DNA from: Lentisphaeria bacterium
GTDB lineage: Bacteria > Verrucomicrobiota > Lentisphaeria > Victivallales > Victivallaceae
Reading direction: 5' to 3'
Assembly: GCA_017508135.1 (NCBI GenBank)
Contig: JAFVZN010000059.1
Coordinates: forward strand, 1 to 34,392
Length of the DNA stretch: 34,392 bases
Both the position numbers and the translations under genes were made by a program. The notes under the pieces are model-generated. The model saw nothing but the letters and a program-made list of their open reading frames with translations. It had not been told where the DNA came from and did not search any database. Positions 8,241-16,024 of the stretch are shown here, in pieces. How positions within the stretch are numbered: the first letter of the stretch is position 1; every line of letters starts with the position of its first letter.

Positions 8241-11200
8241 TTCTTCTCCAGAAGTTTCAGTACCCGGAAAAATTCCGAAACACTCCACGCCTGCGCCGGA
8301 CAGCCGCCGGGACGGTGGGGCGCATCGCCGTCAAGAACTTCCGGCAGTTCGCCGGGGATGCCCTGCTCAAAGAGTTCCGCTCCGGATAAGAGCAGGGAAA
8401 GTGCCCGTTTGCGGCTTTTTTCGCCTCCGGCAAGACAGAGTGCTTCGCAATACGCCGGGAACGGCCAGCACCACGCTGTACCGTTGTGATAAGCGGGTTT
8501 CCGCTCACTGTCCTCCGCTCCGCGATATCTGCCGCAGTACGGGTGTTGGGGATCGTTCAGTAATCTTCCGTTATGTTCTATCGGCAGCAAATAGGAGGTA
8601 TCGGCATCGTCCAGTGTGCGTATGGCTCCGGGGATGAGCAGAAATGAACTTTTTTCCAATATCTTCAAGATGATCTCTTTATCCTCCACCGCTCCCAGTG
8701 TCACCGCCGTGAGCATATTACTGCGGATATGGTCATCGGGAACCGCTTCTGCCGCCGGAGTTCCGGGAACACCGTGCAGGCAGTCGGCAAAACGCCCTTC
8801 GGAAAAGTAGAAGCGTTTGATGGAGTTTGCCACTTGGGCGGCAAGTTCATCCTCTTTCATAAATTTCAACGCGGCATACCAGAGGGATTGGATCTCAATC
8901 GGATAACCCTCCCGTGGAGTTCCGGCGGGATAGTTGGTATCCATCCAGGTGAAGTGGGATGGGCTGAAGATCAGCTTGCTTGCGCTGTCCATTTTGATAC
9001 CGTTGGGAGTTCCGTGCTGATAGTGGCTGATTATGGAACGGAGAATATCACGCAAAGTACGTTCCGCGCAGAGAGTGTTGAGAAAATTTTCATCTCCGGT
9101 GGCGGCGATATAGTCCCTTACCGCGACGATCAGATAAAGCGGCGCATCGCTGGTCTCCCGGTTGGAATCGTTGCCGCCGCAGATCATATTGGGGATGGTT
9201 CCCTTTTTTTCAAATGCGGCAAAACGGAGCAGTATCTGCGCCGCCGCCTGCTGAAATTCCGGGAAACACACCAATCCGCGCAAGGTTATCAGCGTATCCC
9301 GTCCCCAGTCGAGGAACCACGGATATCCGGCGATGACACTGCCAAGAGTATCCCGCTTCACCACGAAGCGGGTGAGGGCGGGGACAGCCAGTGCCGCCGG
9401 CGGCAGAACGGGGAGCAGAGAGGGGAAAAGTTTACTGTGTTCCTCCTCTGTCGGCGGAACTGCACAAACTCCGCTTCCGGCGGTTCCGGCGGCGGCAGTG
9501 AGCGTGGCACTCATGCCGGAACTGAGCAAAGCGGTGAAATATCCGGGGCTGAAAAGATCGGTCTTGTCCGGCAGACCGTAATATCTTTCTGATGGAAGAT
9601 CGACCATGTACCGCCACTCCGGTGCAAAAGAGAAACTTCCATTATCCATTGTCATCGAAAGCTGCCGCTCCGACGGCGTGAAATCGAATCCGCGTTCTGT
9701 GGTGCGCACACTCCTGCGGAAGTGGTTTTCGGCTCCGTCGCAGGCGCGGGTGGTGGTATGGTTGATCCGGTCTTCCAGATCCGGGCGGAGTATAAGTTTT
9801 GCACTTACGGGAAGTTTGTTCGGCGTTTCCGGCAGTTTGAAGCGCAAAAATACTTTATCTTCAGTTGCGGACATGGCAAAATCCACCGTCAGATGGATGG
9901 TTCCGCCGTGACCGTCCGGCAGAGAAAAGTTCAGTGTTGCCCGGTTGCCGGGATGGGCGGTGTACTCTTCCAGCGTGGTGCTGTTGAGTTCCTGGGAATA
10001 TTCGTCGATGACCAGCCACGCCCGGCAGCAGCTGAACATGATATGGCGGTCCTGCGGGAAATTCCGGTTGATATTTGCCGCGAGAATGGCATCGTACTTG
10101 CTGTGCAGTTTGCCCCAGTCGGCACTGAACATCGCGTAACCGCCGAAACAATTGGAGCCGAATATAATGCTCTCTCCGGCAGAGTTCCACTTGTTGGCAA
10201 GGCGGATCTGCCGCCGTTCGCCATGCGGCAGTAAATGAAGCGTTCCGGAATCGCGGCGGGGGCGTTCCGGCTCAAAAACGGTAAGTTTCAACTGCAGATC
10301 CCGGGGGAAGGCGGTCAGGTTTTCCGGAAGGGATATCAACGCAAAGCTGCCGCCGTTACCGCTCCGTCTGACTGAAAATGCATGGATGAGGGTAGTTTTG
10401 TTTTCGATGATCTCAAGGATAAAGGCATCTTTGCTCCTTATCAGCAGCAGATCTCCCGGCGGGATCATCAGTTTTCTTTTGCGATCCTGCGGATAACGGA
10501 AGATCGTCACCGGAGCCGGAGTGAAACCGGCAAGGTCAGCTGTAAATTGTACCGGATCAGCGCACATCGCATCTGCGGAAACTGTGGCGGCATTGGCGGG
10601 CGCGGTAAATTGCAGAGCCGCTTTCTGCGCCATGACGGTGGCGCACTGGCGGGCGGCGAACTCCGCCGCGCACGCGCTCTTTCCCGCTTGCGGCAGGGTG
10701 AAGTTGTCAAAGCTGATGCACATTGCATCTCCCGGTCCGACTGTACAGGAACAAAGTTCTCCATCGGTATCAAAAATCATGTGCCCGGAAGTGAGCAGGT
10801 CGGTCCCCTCTTTAAAGCCGATATCGGAAAAGGTGACTTTGGAACTTTTTCCGCACTCAAGGTTTATCAATACCAGCAGAGGCGGGATATCTTTACCGGA
10901 ACGGAGCGCGGCGATACAGTTTCCCGCGCCGCGCTGGATAAGTTTCACATCGACACCGATGCCGAATGCCGGATGGATGGCAAGGAGGGTGTTCAGCTTG
11001 TTGATAAGCGCATTCAAATTGTCCGCCGCGCCGAAGTTGAGCGTTCCGCAGCCGTGGACGTCGATCTTTTCTGTTGCGTAAAATTCCGCACCGTTGGCAA
11101 AGCCGAAAGTTCCGTGCTGGGAGAGCAGAGCCGTCACCAGAAAGCGGAGGCGGGCAAAGACTTTTCCTCTGGCGGCAAGGCGGTCGTTGTCGTGAGTTTC

Positions 11201-12427
11201 GGCGAAGTTGGCAAGGGTGCCGAGCTGGTTGCCGATGTCGTTCATGTAGGGGTAGTAACGGGAGATCTCGTCGCGGGAATAATTCTGAAACAGCTCCGAA
11301 TATCCCCAGTTCAAACCGCTGGACTTGAGCAATTTTTCCTGTACCGCAAGCGGCCCGCCCAGACCTTCCAGTAAAAATACCGTGTCCGGATACTCCCGCC
11401 GTACCCGGGCGACGATGTAATCCCACGCCCGCTCCGGTACCATGTAACCGGCATCACAGCGGAAGCCGTCAACTCCGCGCTTGCACCAGAAGAGAAACAC
11501 CTTTGCCATAAGTTCGTGGACTTTGGTTTTGGAGTAATCCAGACGGCACAGATCCGCCCAGACGATGCCCCAGGCTCCGGGATTGGCAAATTTCCGGTCG
11601 TGTTCATCGCGGACAAAGTAGTCCGGGTGTTCGCATTGAAGTTTGGATGCCCAGCCGGTGTGGTTCACCGGAATATCCATAAAAATCCTGCCGTTCTTGC
11701 TGTGGACGGCATCAATAAGTTCTTCAAACTGCTCCATCGGAGTGGCACTTTCGTCAAACTCCGCCAGCGCGGGGTCAACGGCAAAGTAGTCCGTTGCGGC
11801 AAAAGGGCTGCCGTACCGTCCCATCCTGCCGTAGGATACCGGTGCCGGATGGATGGGGAGCAGCTGCAGTATCCGGCAGTTGAGAGTGGAAAAGATGTGG
11901 TCGAGGTGCTGTTTGAGTTTGCGGAAGGTTCCGGAAGGGGGGACGATGATGAAATTTTTGTCGTCATACTCTTTCAGCTCCGGAAGAGCCGGAGAGCAGG
12001 GCAGGTGCATGATATTGTTCCACTGGCGGACAAAGGCGCAGTAGATGCCGTTTCCGGCGGCGTTGACTGCCGGTTCAACTTTGAGATGGAAGTTTTCTCC
12101 TGCCGCCCAGAGCGCGGGCGCATTGCCATCGGGAAGGAAACAGCACTTTGCTTCAAAAATGCCGACTTCGCAGAGCGGCAGCGTAACAGAATACTCCCCG
12201 GGAACTCCGGTGGGAGCCATTCCGATATCGTACCAGTCGGAGTTTCGCAGCGGGCGGTTCTGTTCGGTGTGTCCGATAAGTTCGTTCCGGCGTCTGGCGG
12301 CGTTGCCGATATTGGTGCGGACCACGGCTTTCCCGGAAAGCTGTTCCGGTATGCCGGAGAGGGTGAAGCGCACGGTTTCACCGGCAAAGAACAAATTACG
12401 TTCGGGGGAGACAGTTTGATTTACCAT
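8237..12427 (-). CDS. Bifunctional-type glycogen debranching enzyme (GH13-like plus GDE C-terminal domain)
   Basis: A 1396-residue protein, close in size and layout to eukaryotic AGL/Gdb1. An N-terminal beta-rich segment (about 1-120) precedes a GH13-like catalytic barrel with IPVNH (about 250-255), DGFRCDAGY (nucleophile Asp about 324), LLEGLGG (acid Glu about 354) and ETHDND (about 409-414), the triad expected for 4-alpha-glucanotransferase activity. After a long central region comes an (alpha/alpha)6 amylo-1,6-glucosidase domain (from about 1034, GYPWFLDWGRDT to the end). The protein would remove branches from glycogen after phosphorylase has trimmed them, in the cytoplasm (no signal peptide). 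Start: ATG 12427 follows the esterase stop by 10 nt, with AGGAG about 13 nt upstream (long spacing); ATG 12463 is an alternative. Its stop overlaps the next gene by 4 nt. Confidence 0.9.
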   Translation of the reverse strand: MVNQTVSPERNLFFAGETVRFTLSGIPEQLSGKAVVRTNIGNAARRRNELIGHTEQNRPLRNSDWYDIGMAPTGVPGEYSVTLPLCEVGIFEAKCCFLPDGNAPALWAAGENFHLKVEPAVNAAGNGIYCAFVRQWNNIMHLPCSPALPELKEYDDKNFIIVPPSGTFRKLKQHLDHIFSTLNCRILQLLPIHPAPVSYGRMGRYGSPFAATDYFAVDPALAEFDESATPMEQFEELIDAVHSKNGRIFMDIPVNHTGWASKLQCEHPDYFVRDEHDRKFANPGAWGIVWADLCRLDYSKTKVHELMAKVFLFWCKRGVDGFRCDAGYMVPERAWDYIVARVRREYPDTVFLLEGLGGPLAVQEKLLKSSGLNWGYSELFQNYSRDEISRYYPYMNDIGNQLGTLANFAETHDNDRLAARGKVFARLRFLVTALLSQHGTFGFANGAEFYATEKIDVHGCGTLNFGAADNLNALINKLNTLLAIHPAFGIGVDVKLIQRGAGNCIAALRSGKDIPPLLVLINLECGKSSKVTFSDIGFKEGTDLLTSGHMIFDTDGELCSCTVGPGDAMCISFDNFTLPQAGKSACAAEFAARQCATVMAQKAALQFTAPANAATVSADAMCADPVQFTADLAGFTPAPVTIFRYPQDRKRKLMIPPGDLLLIRSKDAFILEIIENKTTLIHAFSVRRSGNGGSFALISLPENLTAFPRDLQLKLTVFEPERPRRDSGTLHLLPHGERRQIRLANKWNSAGESIIFGSNCFGGYAMFSADWGKLHSKYDAILAANINRNFPQDRHIMFSCCRAWLVIDEYSQELNSTTLEEYTAHPGNRATLNFSLPDGHGGTIHLTVDFAMSATEDKVFLRFKLPETPNKLPVSAKLILRPDLEDRINHTTTRACDGAENHFRRSVRTTERGFDFTPSERQLSMTMDNGSFSFAPEWRYMVDLPSERYYGLPDKTDLFSPGYFTALLSSGMSATLTAAAGTAGSGVCAVPPTEEEHSKLFPSLLPVLPPAALAVPALTRFVVKRDTLGSVIAGYPWFLDWGRDTLITLRGLVCFPEFQQAAAQILLRFAAFEKKGTIPNMICGGNDSNRETSDAPLYLIVAVRDYIAATGDENFLNTLCAERTLRDILRSIISHYQHGTPNGIKMDSASKLIFSPSHFTWMDTNYPAGTPREGYPIEIQSLWYAALKFMKEDELAAQVANSIKRFYFSEGRFADCLHGVPGTPAAEAVPDDHIRSNMLTAVTLGAVEDKEIILKILEKSSFLLIPGAIRTLDDADTSYLLPIEHNGRLLNDPQHPYCGRYRGAEDSERKPAYHNGTAWCWPFPAYCEALCLAGGEKSRKRALSLLLSGAELFEQGIPGELPEVLDGDAPHRPGGCPAQAWSVSEFFRVLKLLEKK

Positions 12428-12437
12428 TGCAGAACTT

Positions 12438-13238
12438 TTACTCCTGCGGAAGCTGGTTGTCAAAGAAAAATTTCATCACCTGCCGGATGTGGGTGTCCCA
12501 GAACTCCCAGTTGTGGCATCCGGGGTAGAGATAACTGTGGAACTGCGGATAGTTGAGCGCGTGCATTCCGGAATTGAACTCTTTGTTGTCTTCGATCATA
12601 AAGTCTTCCGTGCCGCAGATCGAAAGCATCCGGGGCAGGGGGATTTCTGCCGCCACTGCCTGTTTCGCCAAAGTCAGCAGATCGTTGCCGGATGTTTCGG
12701 CATCTTCCGGAGAACCGAAAATATTCCGCAGTTCCGGCAGCCACGCGGCACTATCCTGTGATTCAAAACGGCGTTTGATGCTGACCACCGGTGATAATCC
12801 GGCGACGGCGGCAAAGCGTTCCGGACAGCGCAATCCGAGTTTCAACGCTCCGTAGCCGCCCATGGAAAGTCCGGCGGCAAAGCGGTCTTCTCTGTTCCGG
12901 CTCAGCGGGAACATCCCTTCGGCAATAAAGGGCAGCTCTTCCGAGATGAAGCTCCAATAGGGAAAGCCGTTGCGGGCATCGGTGTAAAAACTGCGTCCGC
13001 CGTCCGGCATGATGACCGCTATATTGTACGCATTGGCGTAACGCTCAATGGAAGAGTAACGGCTCCAGGCACTCTGGTCATCGCTGAGACCGTGGAGCAG
13101 ATAGAGAGTTTTGAAACCGCTGTTGTCGGCGGGGGAGAAGATACCTTTTTCATAACCGTTCCGCTGAGGGATGATGACATTCATGCCGACAGCCTTGCCC
13201 AGCAGGGCGGATTTTATATCACAGCGCAGAAAAGCCAT
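12438..13238 (-). CDS. Alpha/beta-hydrolase esterase (esterase D/CE1-like)
   Basis: A 266-residue serine esterase of the esterase D/feruloyl-acetylxylan esterase type. Evidence: LLHGLSDDQSAWSRYS near residue 47 (oxyanion-hole region), the nucleophile elbow GLSMGGYG (S125), GTEDFM for the acidic residue, and a C-terminal CHNWEFWD with the catalytic His. No signal peptide is seen, so it is probably cytoplasmic. Likely activity is removal of acyl groups from sugars or hydrolysis of short-chain esters. It is the first gene of the operon with the debranching enzyme and the amidohydrolase, transcribed from the promoter at 13311-13339. In that context an acylated-oligosaccharide substrate is attractive but unproven. 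ATG 13238 has AGGA/GGAT purine-rich sequence upstream. Confidence 0.88.
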   Translation of the reverse strand: MAFLRCDIKSALLGKAVGMNVIIPQRNGYEKGIFSPADNSGFKTLYLLHGLSDDQSAWSRYSSIERYANAYNIAVIMPDGGRSFYTDARNGFPYWSFISEELPFIAEGMFPLSRNREDRFAAGLSMGGYGALKLGLRCPERFAAVAGLSPVVSIKRRFESQDSAAWLPELRNIFGSPEDAETSGNDLLTLAKQAVAAEIPLPRMLSICGTEDFMIEDNKEFNSGMHALNYPQFHSYLYPGCHNWEFWDTHIRQVMKFFFDNQLPQE

Positions 13239-13310
13239 TGTTATCCAGTGTCCTTGATATTCTGTTGTTGCCCGGTGGAAAGACCGACCGGTGAAATTAC
13301 CTCTTTTGAT

Positions 13311-13339
13311 AATTTAATCTTTTTTTTCGGTAAAGTCAA
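13311..13339 (-). promoter_or_regulatory. Promoter for the esterase-debranching enzyme operon
   Basis: Minus-strand TTGACT (13334-13339), 17-nt spacer, TAAATT (13311-13316). The predicted 5' leader of about 65 nt contains a small GC-rich stem (CCGGT/ACCGG). Confidence 0.6.
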
Positions 13340-13368
13340 CCTAAATCCCGGAAATTTTCAGAAAAACA

Positions 13369-13398
13369 TTGGTGATTGATGACAAAGCGTGCTATATT
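13369..13398 (+). promoter_or_regulatory. Promoter for queF-argJ
   Basis: TTGGTG (13369-13374), 18-nt spacer, TATATT (13393-13398). The start codon at 13441 is only about 43 nt from the -10, so there is no room for a preQ1 riboswitch. Confidence 0.55.
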
Positions 13399-13440
13399 AT
13401 CTTGTTGATACATTTCTTTTATATATTTTGGGAGGATTTT

Positions 13441-13878
13441 ATGGGAGACAATGCCGATAAAAGCAGATTTGACAAGCTGACGCTGTTGAGTGCTTCTGAG
13501 AAGCGTTATCCGAAAAGTCCGGCAGAGGCGAAGCTGGAGTGCTTCGACAACCTCTATGCCGACCGGGATTATGTCATCGAATTTGACTGCCCTGAGTATA
13601 CTTCACTCTGTCCGGTGACCGGACAGCCGGATTTCGGACATCTGACGGTGCGCTATGTGCCGGATAAACTTTGCATCGAAAGCAAATCGCTCAAACTTTA
13701 TCTTTACAGTTTCCGCAACGCCAACATTTTTCACGAGGAGGCGGTCAACTCTCTGCTCAACGCAGTGGTCGCCACCTGCAAGCCCCGGCGCGCGGAAGTT
13801 ATCGGCCGTTTCCGTCCCCGCGGCGGTATCGCCATCAACGTGAAAGCTACTTACGGAGGAAAAGTCGATGAGTTTTGA
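13441..13878 (+). CDS. queF: NADPH-dependent 7-cyano-7-deazaguanine reductase (QueF)
   Basis: Reduces preQ0 to preQ1 in the queuosine tRNA-modification pathway. The 145-residue length fits the short, B. subtilis-type (type I) QueF. Catalytic residues fall in the expected places: Cys57 in SLCPVTGQPDF forms the thioimide, Asp64 is the proton donor seven residues later, ESKSLKLY (from E80) is the NADPH/substrate motif and FHEE (H98-E99) provides the substrate-binding Glu. Start: ATG 13441 follows a strong GGGAGGA site 6-7 nt upstream. The 3' end overlaps argJ by 11 nt, so the two are coupled. No other queuosine genes are in the window. Confidence 0.95.
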   Translation: MGDNADKSRFDKLTLLSASEKRYPKSPAEAKLECFDNLYADRDYVIEFDCPEYTSLCPVTGQPDFGHLTVRYVPDKLCIESKSLKLYLYSFRNANIFHEEAVNSLLNAVVATCKPRRAEVIGRFRPRGGIAINVKATYGGKVDEF

Positions 13879-15091
13879 GTTTATTGAAAACGGTTCACCC
13901 ACCACGCCGGCAGGATTTACCGCCGCCGGTGTCACCGCCGGATTCAAGCGTTCCGGCGCGCCGGACTTCGCCATGGTGGTAAGTGCGACTCCGGCGGCGT
14001 TTGCCGGAGTGTTCACCAGCTGCACATTTGCGGCGGCTCCGGTCCAGCTTTGCCGGAAACGGGTGCTGGAAAATGATTTTCTGCGTGCCGTTATCATCAA
14101 CAGCGGCAACGCCAACGCCTGCACCGGAGAGCAGGGTATGGCTTCGGTGGTCAAAAGCTGCGAGATCGCGGCGTCGGCTCTCAATATCGCTCCGGAAACG
14201 GTGGCGGCAGCTTCCACCGGACGTATCGGTGTCCAGATGGATATGTCCCTGATCGAAAAGGGCGTGGCTCTGGCGGTCCCGGCACTCTCCGCTGACGGCG
14301 GCAATCAGGCAGCCGAAGCGATCATGACTACGGATACGGTTCCCAAGGCTGCGGCGGTGAAATTTCAGGTCAACGGCAAAGATGTCACCATCGGTGCCAT
14401 GGTCAAAGGTGCCGGAATGATCGACCCCAATCTGAAAGTTCCCCATGCGACCATGATCTGTGTCATCACCACCGATGCGGTGCTGGAGAAGGCGCAGCTG
14501 CAGAAGATCCTCGCCGCCAATGCGGAAGATTCTTTCAACCGTATCACCGTTGACGGCGATATGAGTACCAATGATACTGTGCTTATCCTTGCCAACGGCA
14601 AATCCGGAGCGGAGATAAAACCAGGTTCCGCTGATGAGGCGGTTTTTGCCGAAGCACTTCTGGCTCTGATGCAGAACCTTGCCAAACGGATGGTGCTGGA
14701 CGGCGAAGGAGCCACCAAGTTTGTTGAAATCAAAGTTGTCAACGCCCGCAGTGTTGAAGATGCCAGAAAAGCTGCCGAAGCGGTGGGCAACTCTCTGCTG
14801 TGCAAGACGGCGTGGTTCGGCAACGATCCCAACTGGGGACGGGTGGTCGCGGCTCTCGGTTACTCCGGAGCGCAGTTCTCTCCGGAAAAATGCGACATTT
14901 ATTTCGGTTCCATTCCCGTGGTGAAAAATGGCGGCGATGCCGGAACTCCGGAAGCTGATCTGCTCGCTACGGTCAAAGAGAGAGAGTTCACCATTACCTG
15001 CGACTTCCATGACGGTGATGCTGAATACTGGGTCTGGTCGAGTGATGTCTCTTATGAGTATGTCAGGATCAACGCGGATTATCACACTTGA
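13868..15091 (+). CDS. argJ: Bifunctional glutamate N-acetyltransferase/amino-acid N-acetyltransferase (ArgJ)
   Basis: Catalyses transfer of acetyl between N-acetylornithine and glutamate, and often also acetyl-CoA dependent acetylation of glutamate, in cyclic arginine biosynthesis. The 407-residue length is normal. Family features are the N-terminal PxGFxAAGVxAG region, NSGNANACTG, TGRIG and the block KGAGMIDPN followed by PHATM. The self-cleavage site is between Ala194 and Thr195; Thr195 becomes the nucleophile and new N-terminus of the beta chain. A Lys/Gly-rich FGNDPNWGR block is near the C-terminus. Start: ATG 13868 has a GGAGGAAAAG site inside the end of queF. No other arginine genes are nearby. 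Confidence 0.95.
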   Translation: MSFEFIENGSPTTPAGFTAAGVTAGFKRSGAPDFAMVVSATPAAFAGVFTSCTFAAAPVQLCRKRVLENDFLRAVIINSGNANACTGEQGMASVVKSCEIAASALNIAPETVAAASTGRIGVQMDMSLIEKGVALAVPALSADGGNQAAEAIMTTDTVPKAAAVKFQVNGKDVTIGAMVKGAGMIDPNLKVPHATMICVITTDAVLEKAQLQKILAANAEDSFNRITVDGDMSTNDTVLILANGKSGAEIKPGSADEAVFAEALLALMQNLAKRMVLDGEGATKFVEIKVVNARSVEDARKAAEAVGNSLLCKTAWFGNDPNWGRVVAALGYSGAQFSPEKCDIYFGSIPVVKNGGDAGTPEADLLATVKEREFTITCDFHDGDAEYWVWSSDVSYEYVRINADYHT

Positions 15092-15116
15092 TCGTTTTTA
15101 TTGAAAAATTTTAATA
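15088..15116 (+). promoter_or_regulatory. Possible promoter for purQ
   Basis: TTGATC (15088-15093) overlapping the argJ stop, 17-nt spacer, TTAATA (15111-15116) in a very AT-rich stretch. Weaker than other promoters here; read-through from queF-argJ is also possible. Confidence 0.35.
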
Positions 15117-15138
15117 ATTAAATTCAGGAAATATTGCT

Positions 15139-15948
15139 ATGAAAAAATCTGATGTCAAAATGCTGGTCATTACCGGATTCGGTTTGAACTGCGAAAAAGA
15201 GACCGCCGCCGCCGGAAAACTTGCCGGTGCCACTCCGGAACTGGTTCACCTCAACGATCTGCTTGCCGGGAAACGCAATCTGGATGAGTTTCATTTTCTC
15301 GCCTTCATCGGCGGATTTTCTTTCGGTGACCACCTCGGTTCCGGTGCGGTTTTTGCCAACCGGGTCAAATTCAATTTGCGCGAACAACTGCAGAAATTTG
15401 TCGACGACGGCAAGCTGGTCATCGGTATCTGCAACGGTTTCCAGACCTTGACCCGTCTGGGTATGGTCCCCGCGCTCAACGGAGACTATTTCACCCAGAC
15501 TTCCGCGCTGGCGCACAACGATTCCGGAGTTTTCCGTGATGACTGGTGCCGGTTGAAAGCCAACCCCGCTTCTCCGTGTGTTTTCACCCGCGGCATCGAC
15601 ATGGTGCGTCTGCCGCTGCGCCACGGCGAAGGAAAGTTTGTCGCCGATGCCGCAACGCTGGCTGAGATCGAAAGCCGCAATCTGGTTGCCGTCCGTTATG
15701 CCAATGCTGACGGTTCCAACGCCACGGAGTTCCCCGCCAATCCCAACGGTTCATTGAACTCCATAGCCGGTATCTGTGACCCCACCGGGCGTGTGTTCGG
15801 ACTTATGCCGCACCCGGAAGCGTTCCTCTCACCCTTCAACGCTCCGGATTGGACGGCGCGCAAGGCTCGTGGCGAAAAACTTCCGGAAGAGGGCGACGGC
15901 GTGGTGTTTTTCCGCAACGCAGTGGATTATATCGCCGCAGAACTCTGA
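15139..15948 (+). CDS. purQ: Phosphoribosylformylglycinamidine synthase, glutaminase subunit PurQ
   Basis: A class I glutamine amidotransferase subunit that supplies ammonia to PurL for conversion of FGAR to FGAM in de novo purine synthesis. 269 residues, slightly longer than the common ~230-residue form. The catalytic triad is visible: Cys98 in GICNGFQ, and His225 and Glu227 in MPHPEAF. The oxyanion region GGFSFGDHLGSG (about 58-69) is typical of PurQ. AGGAA lies about 9 nt before ATG 15139. No purL or purS gene is in the window, so the partner must be elsewhere. A hairpin terminator follows at 15971. Confidence 0.93.
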   Translation: MKKSDVKMLVITGFGLNCEKETAAAGKLAGATPELVHLNDLLAGKRNLDEFHFLAFIGGFSFGDHLGSGAVFANRVKFNLREQLQKFVDDGKLVIGICNGFQTLTRLGMVPALNGDYFTQTSALAHNDSGVFRDDWCRLKANPASPCVFTRGIDMVRLPLRHGEGKFVADAATLAEIESRNLVAVRYANADGSNATEFPANPNGSLNSIAGICDPTGRVFGLMPHPEAFLSPFNAPDWTARKARGEKLPEEGDGVVFFRNAVDYIAAEL

Positions 15949-15970
15949 CCGGTTTGGAAATTTTGATCTT

Positions 15971-16013
15971 ACGGACGGTGCGGCATAAAGCTGACCCGTC
16001 CGTTTGGTTTTTC
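15971..16013 (+). terminator. Rho-independent terminator after purQ
   Basis: An 8-bp perfect stem ACGGACGG (15971-15978)/CCGTCCGT (15996-16003), 17-nt loop, then a T-rich tail with a two-G interruption (to 16013). It lies immediately before the recC start, so recC may depend on read-through or on a promoter I cannot recognise. Confidence 0.65.
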
Positions 16014-16024
16014 TGGAAAATATC

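Noticed and set aside
13399..13440. preQ1 riboswitch before queF
   Set aside because: The leader is only about 35-40 nt from the likely transcription start and I see no preQ1 pseudoknot.
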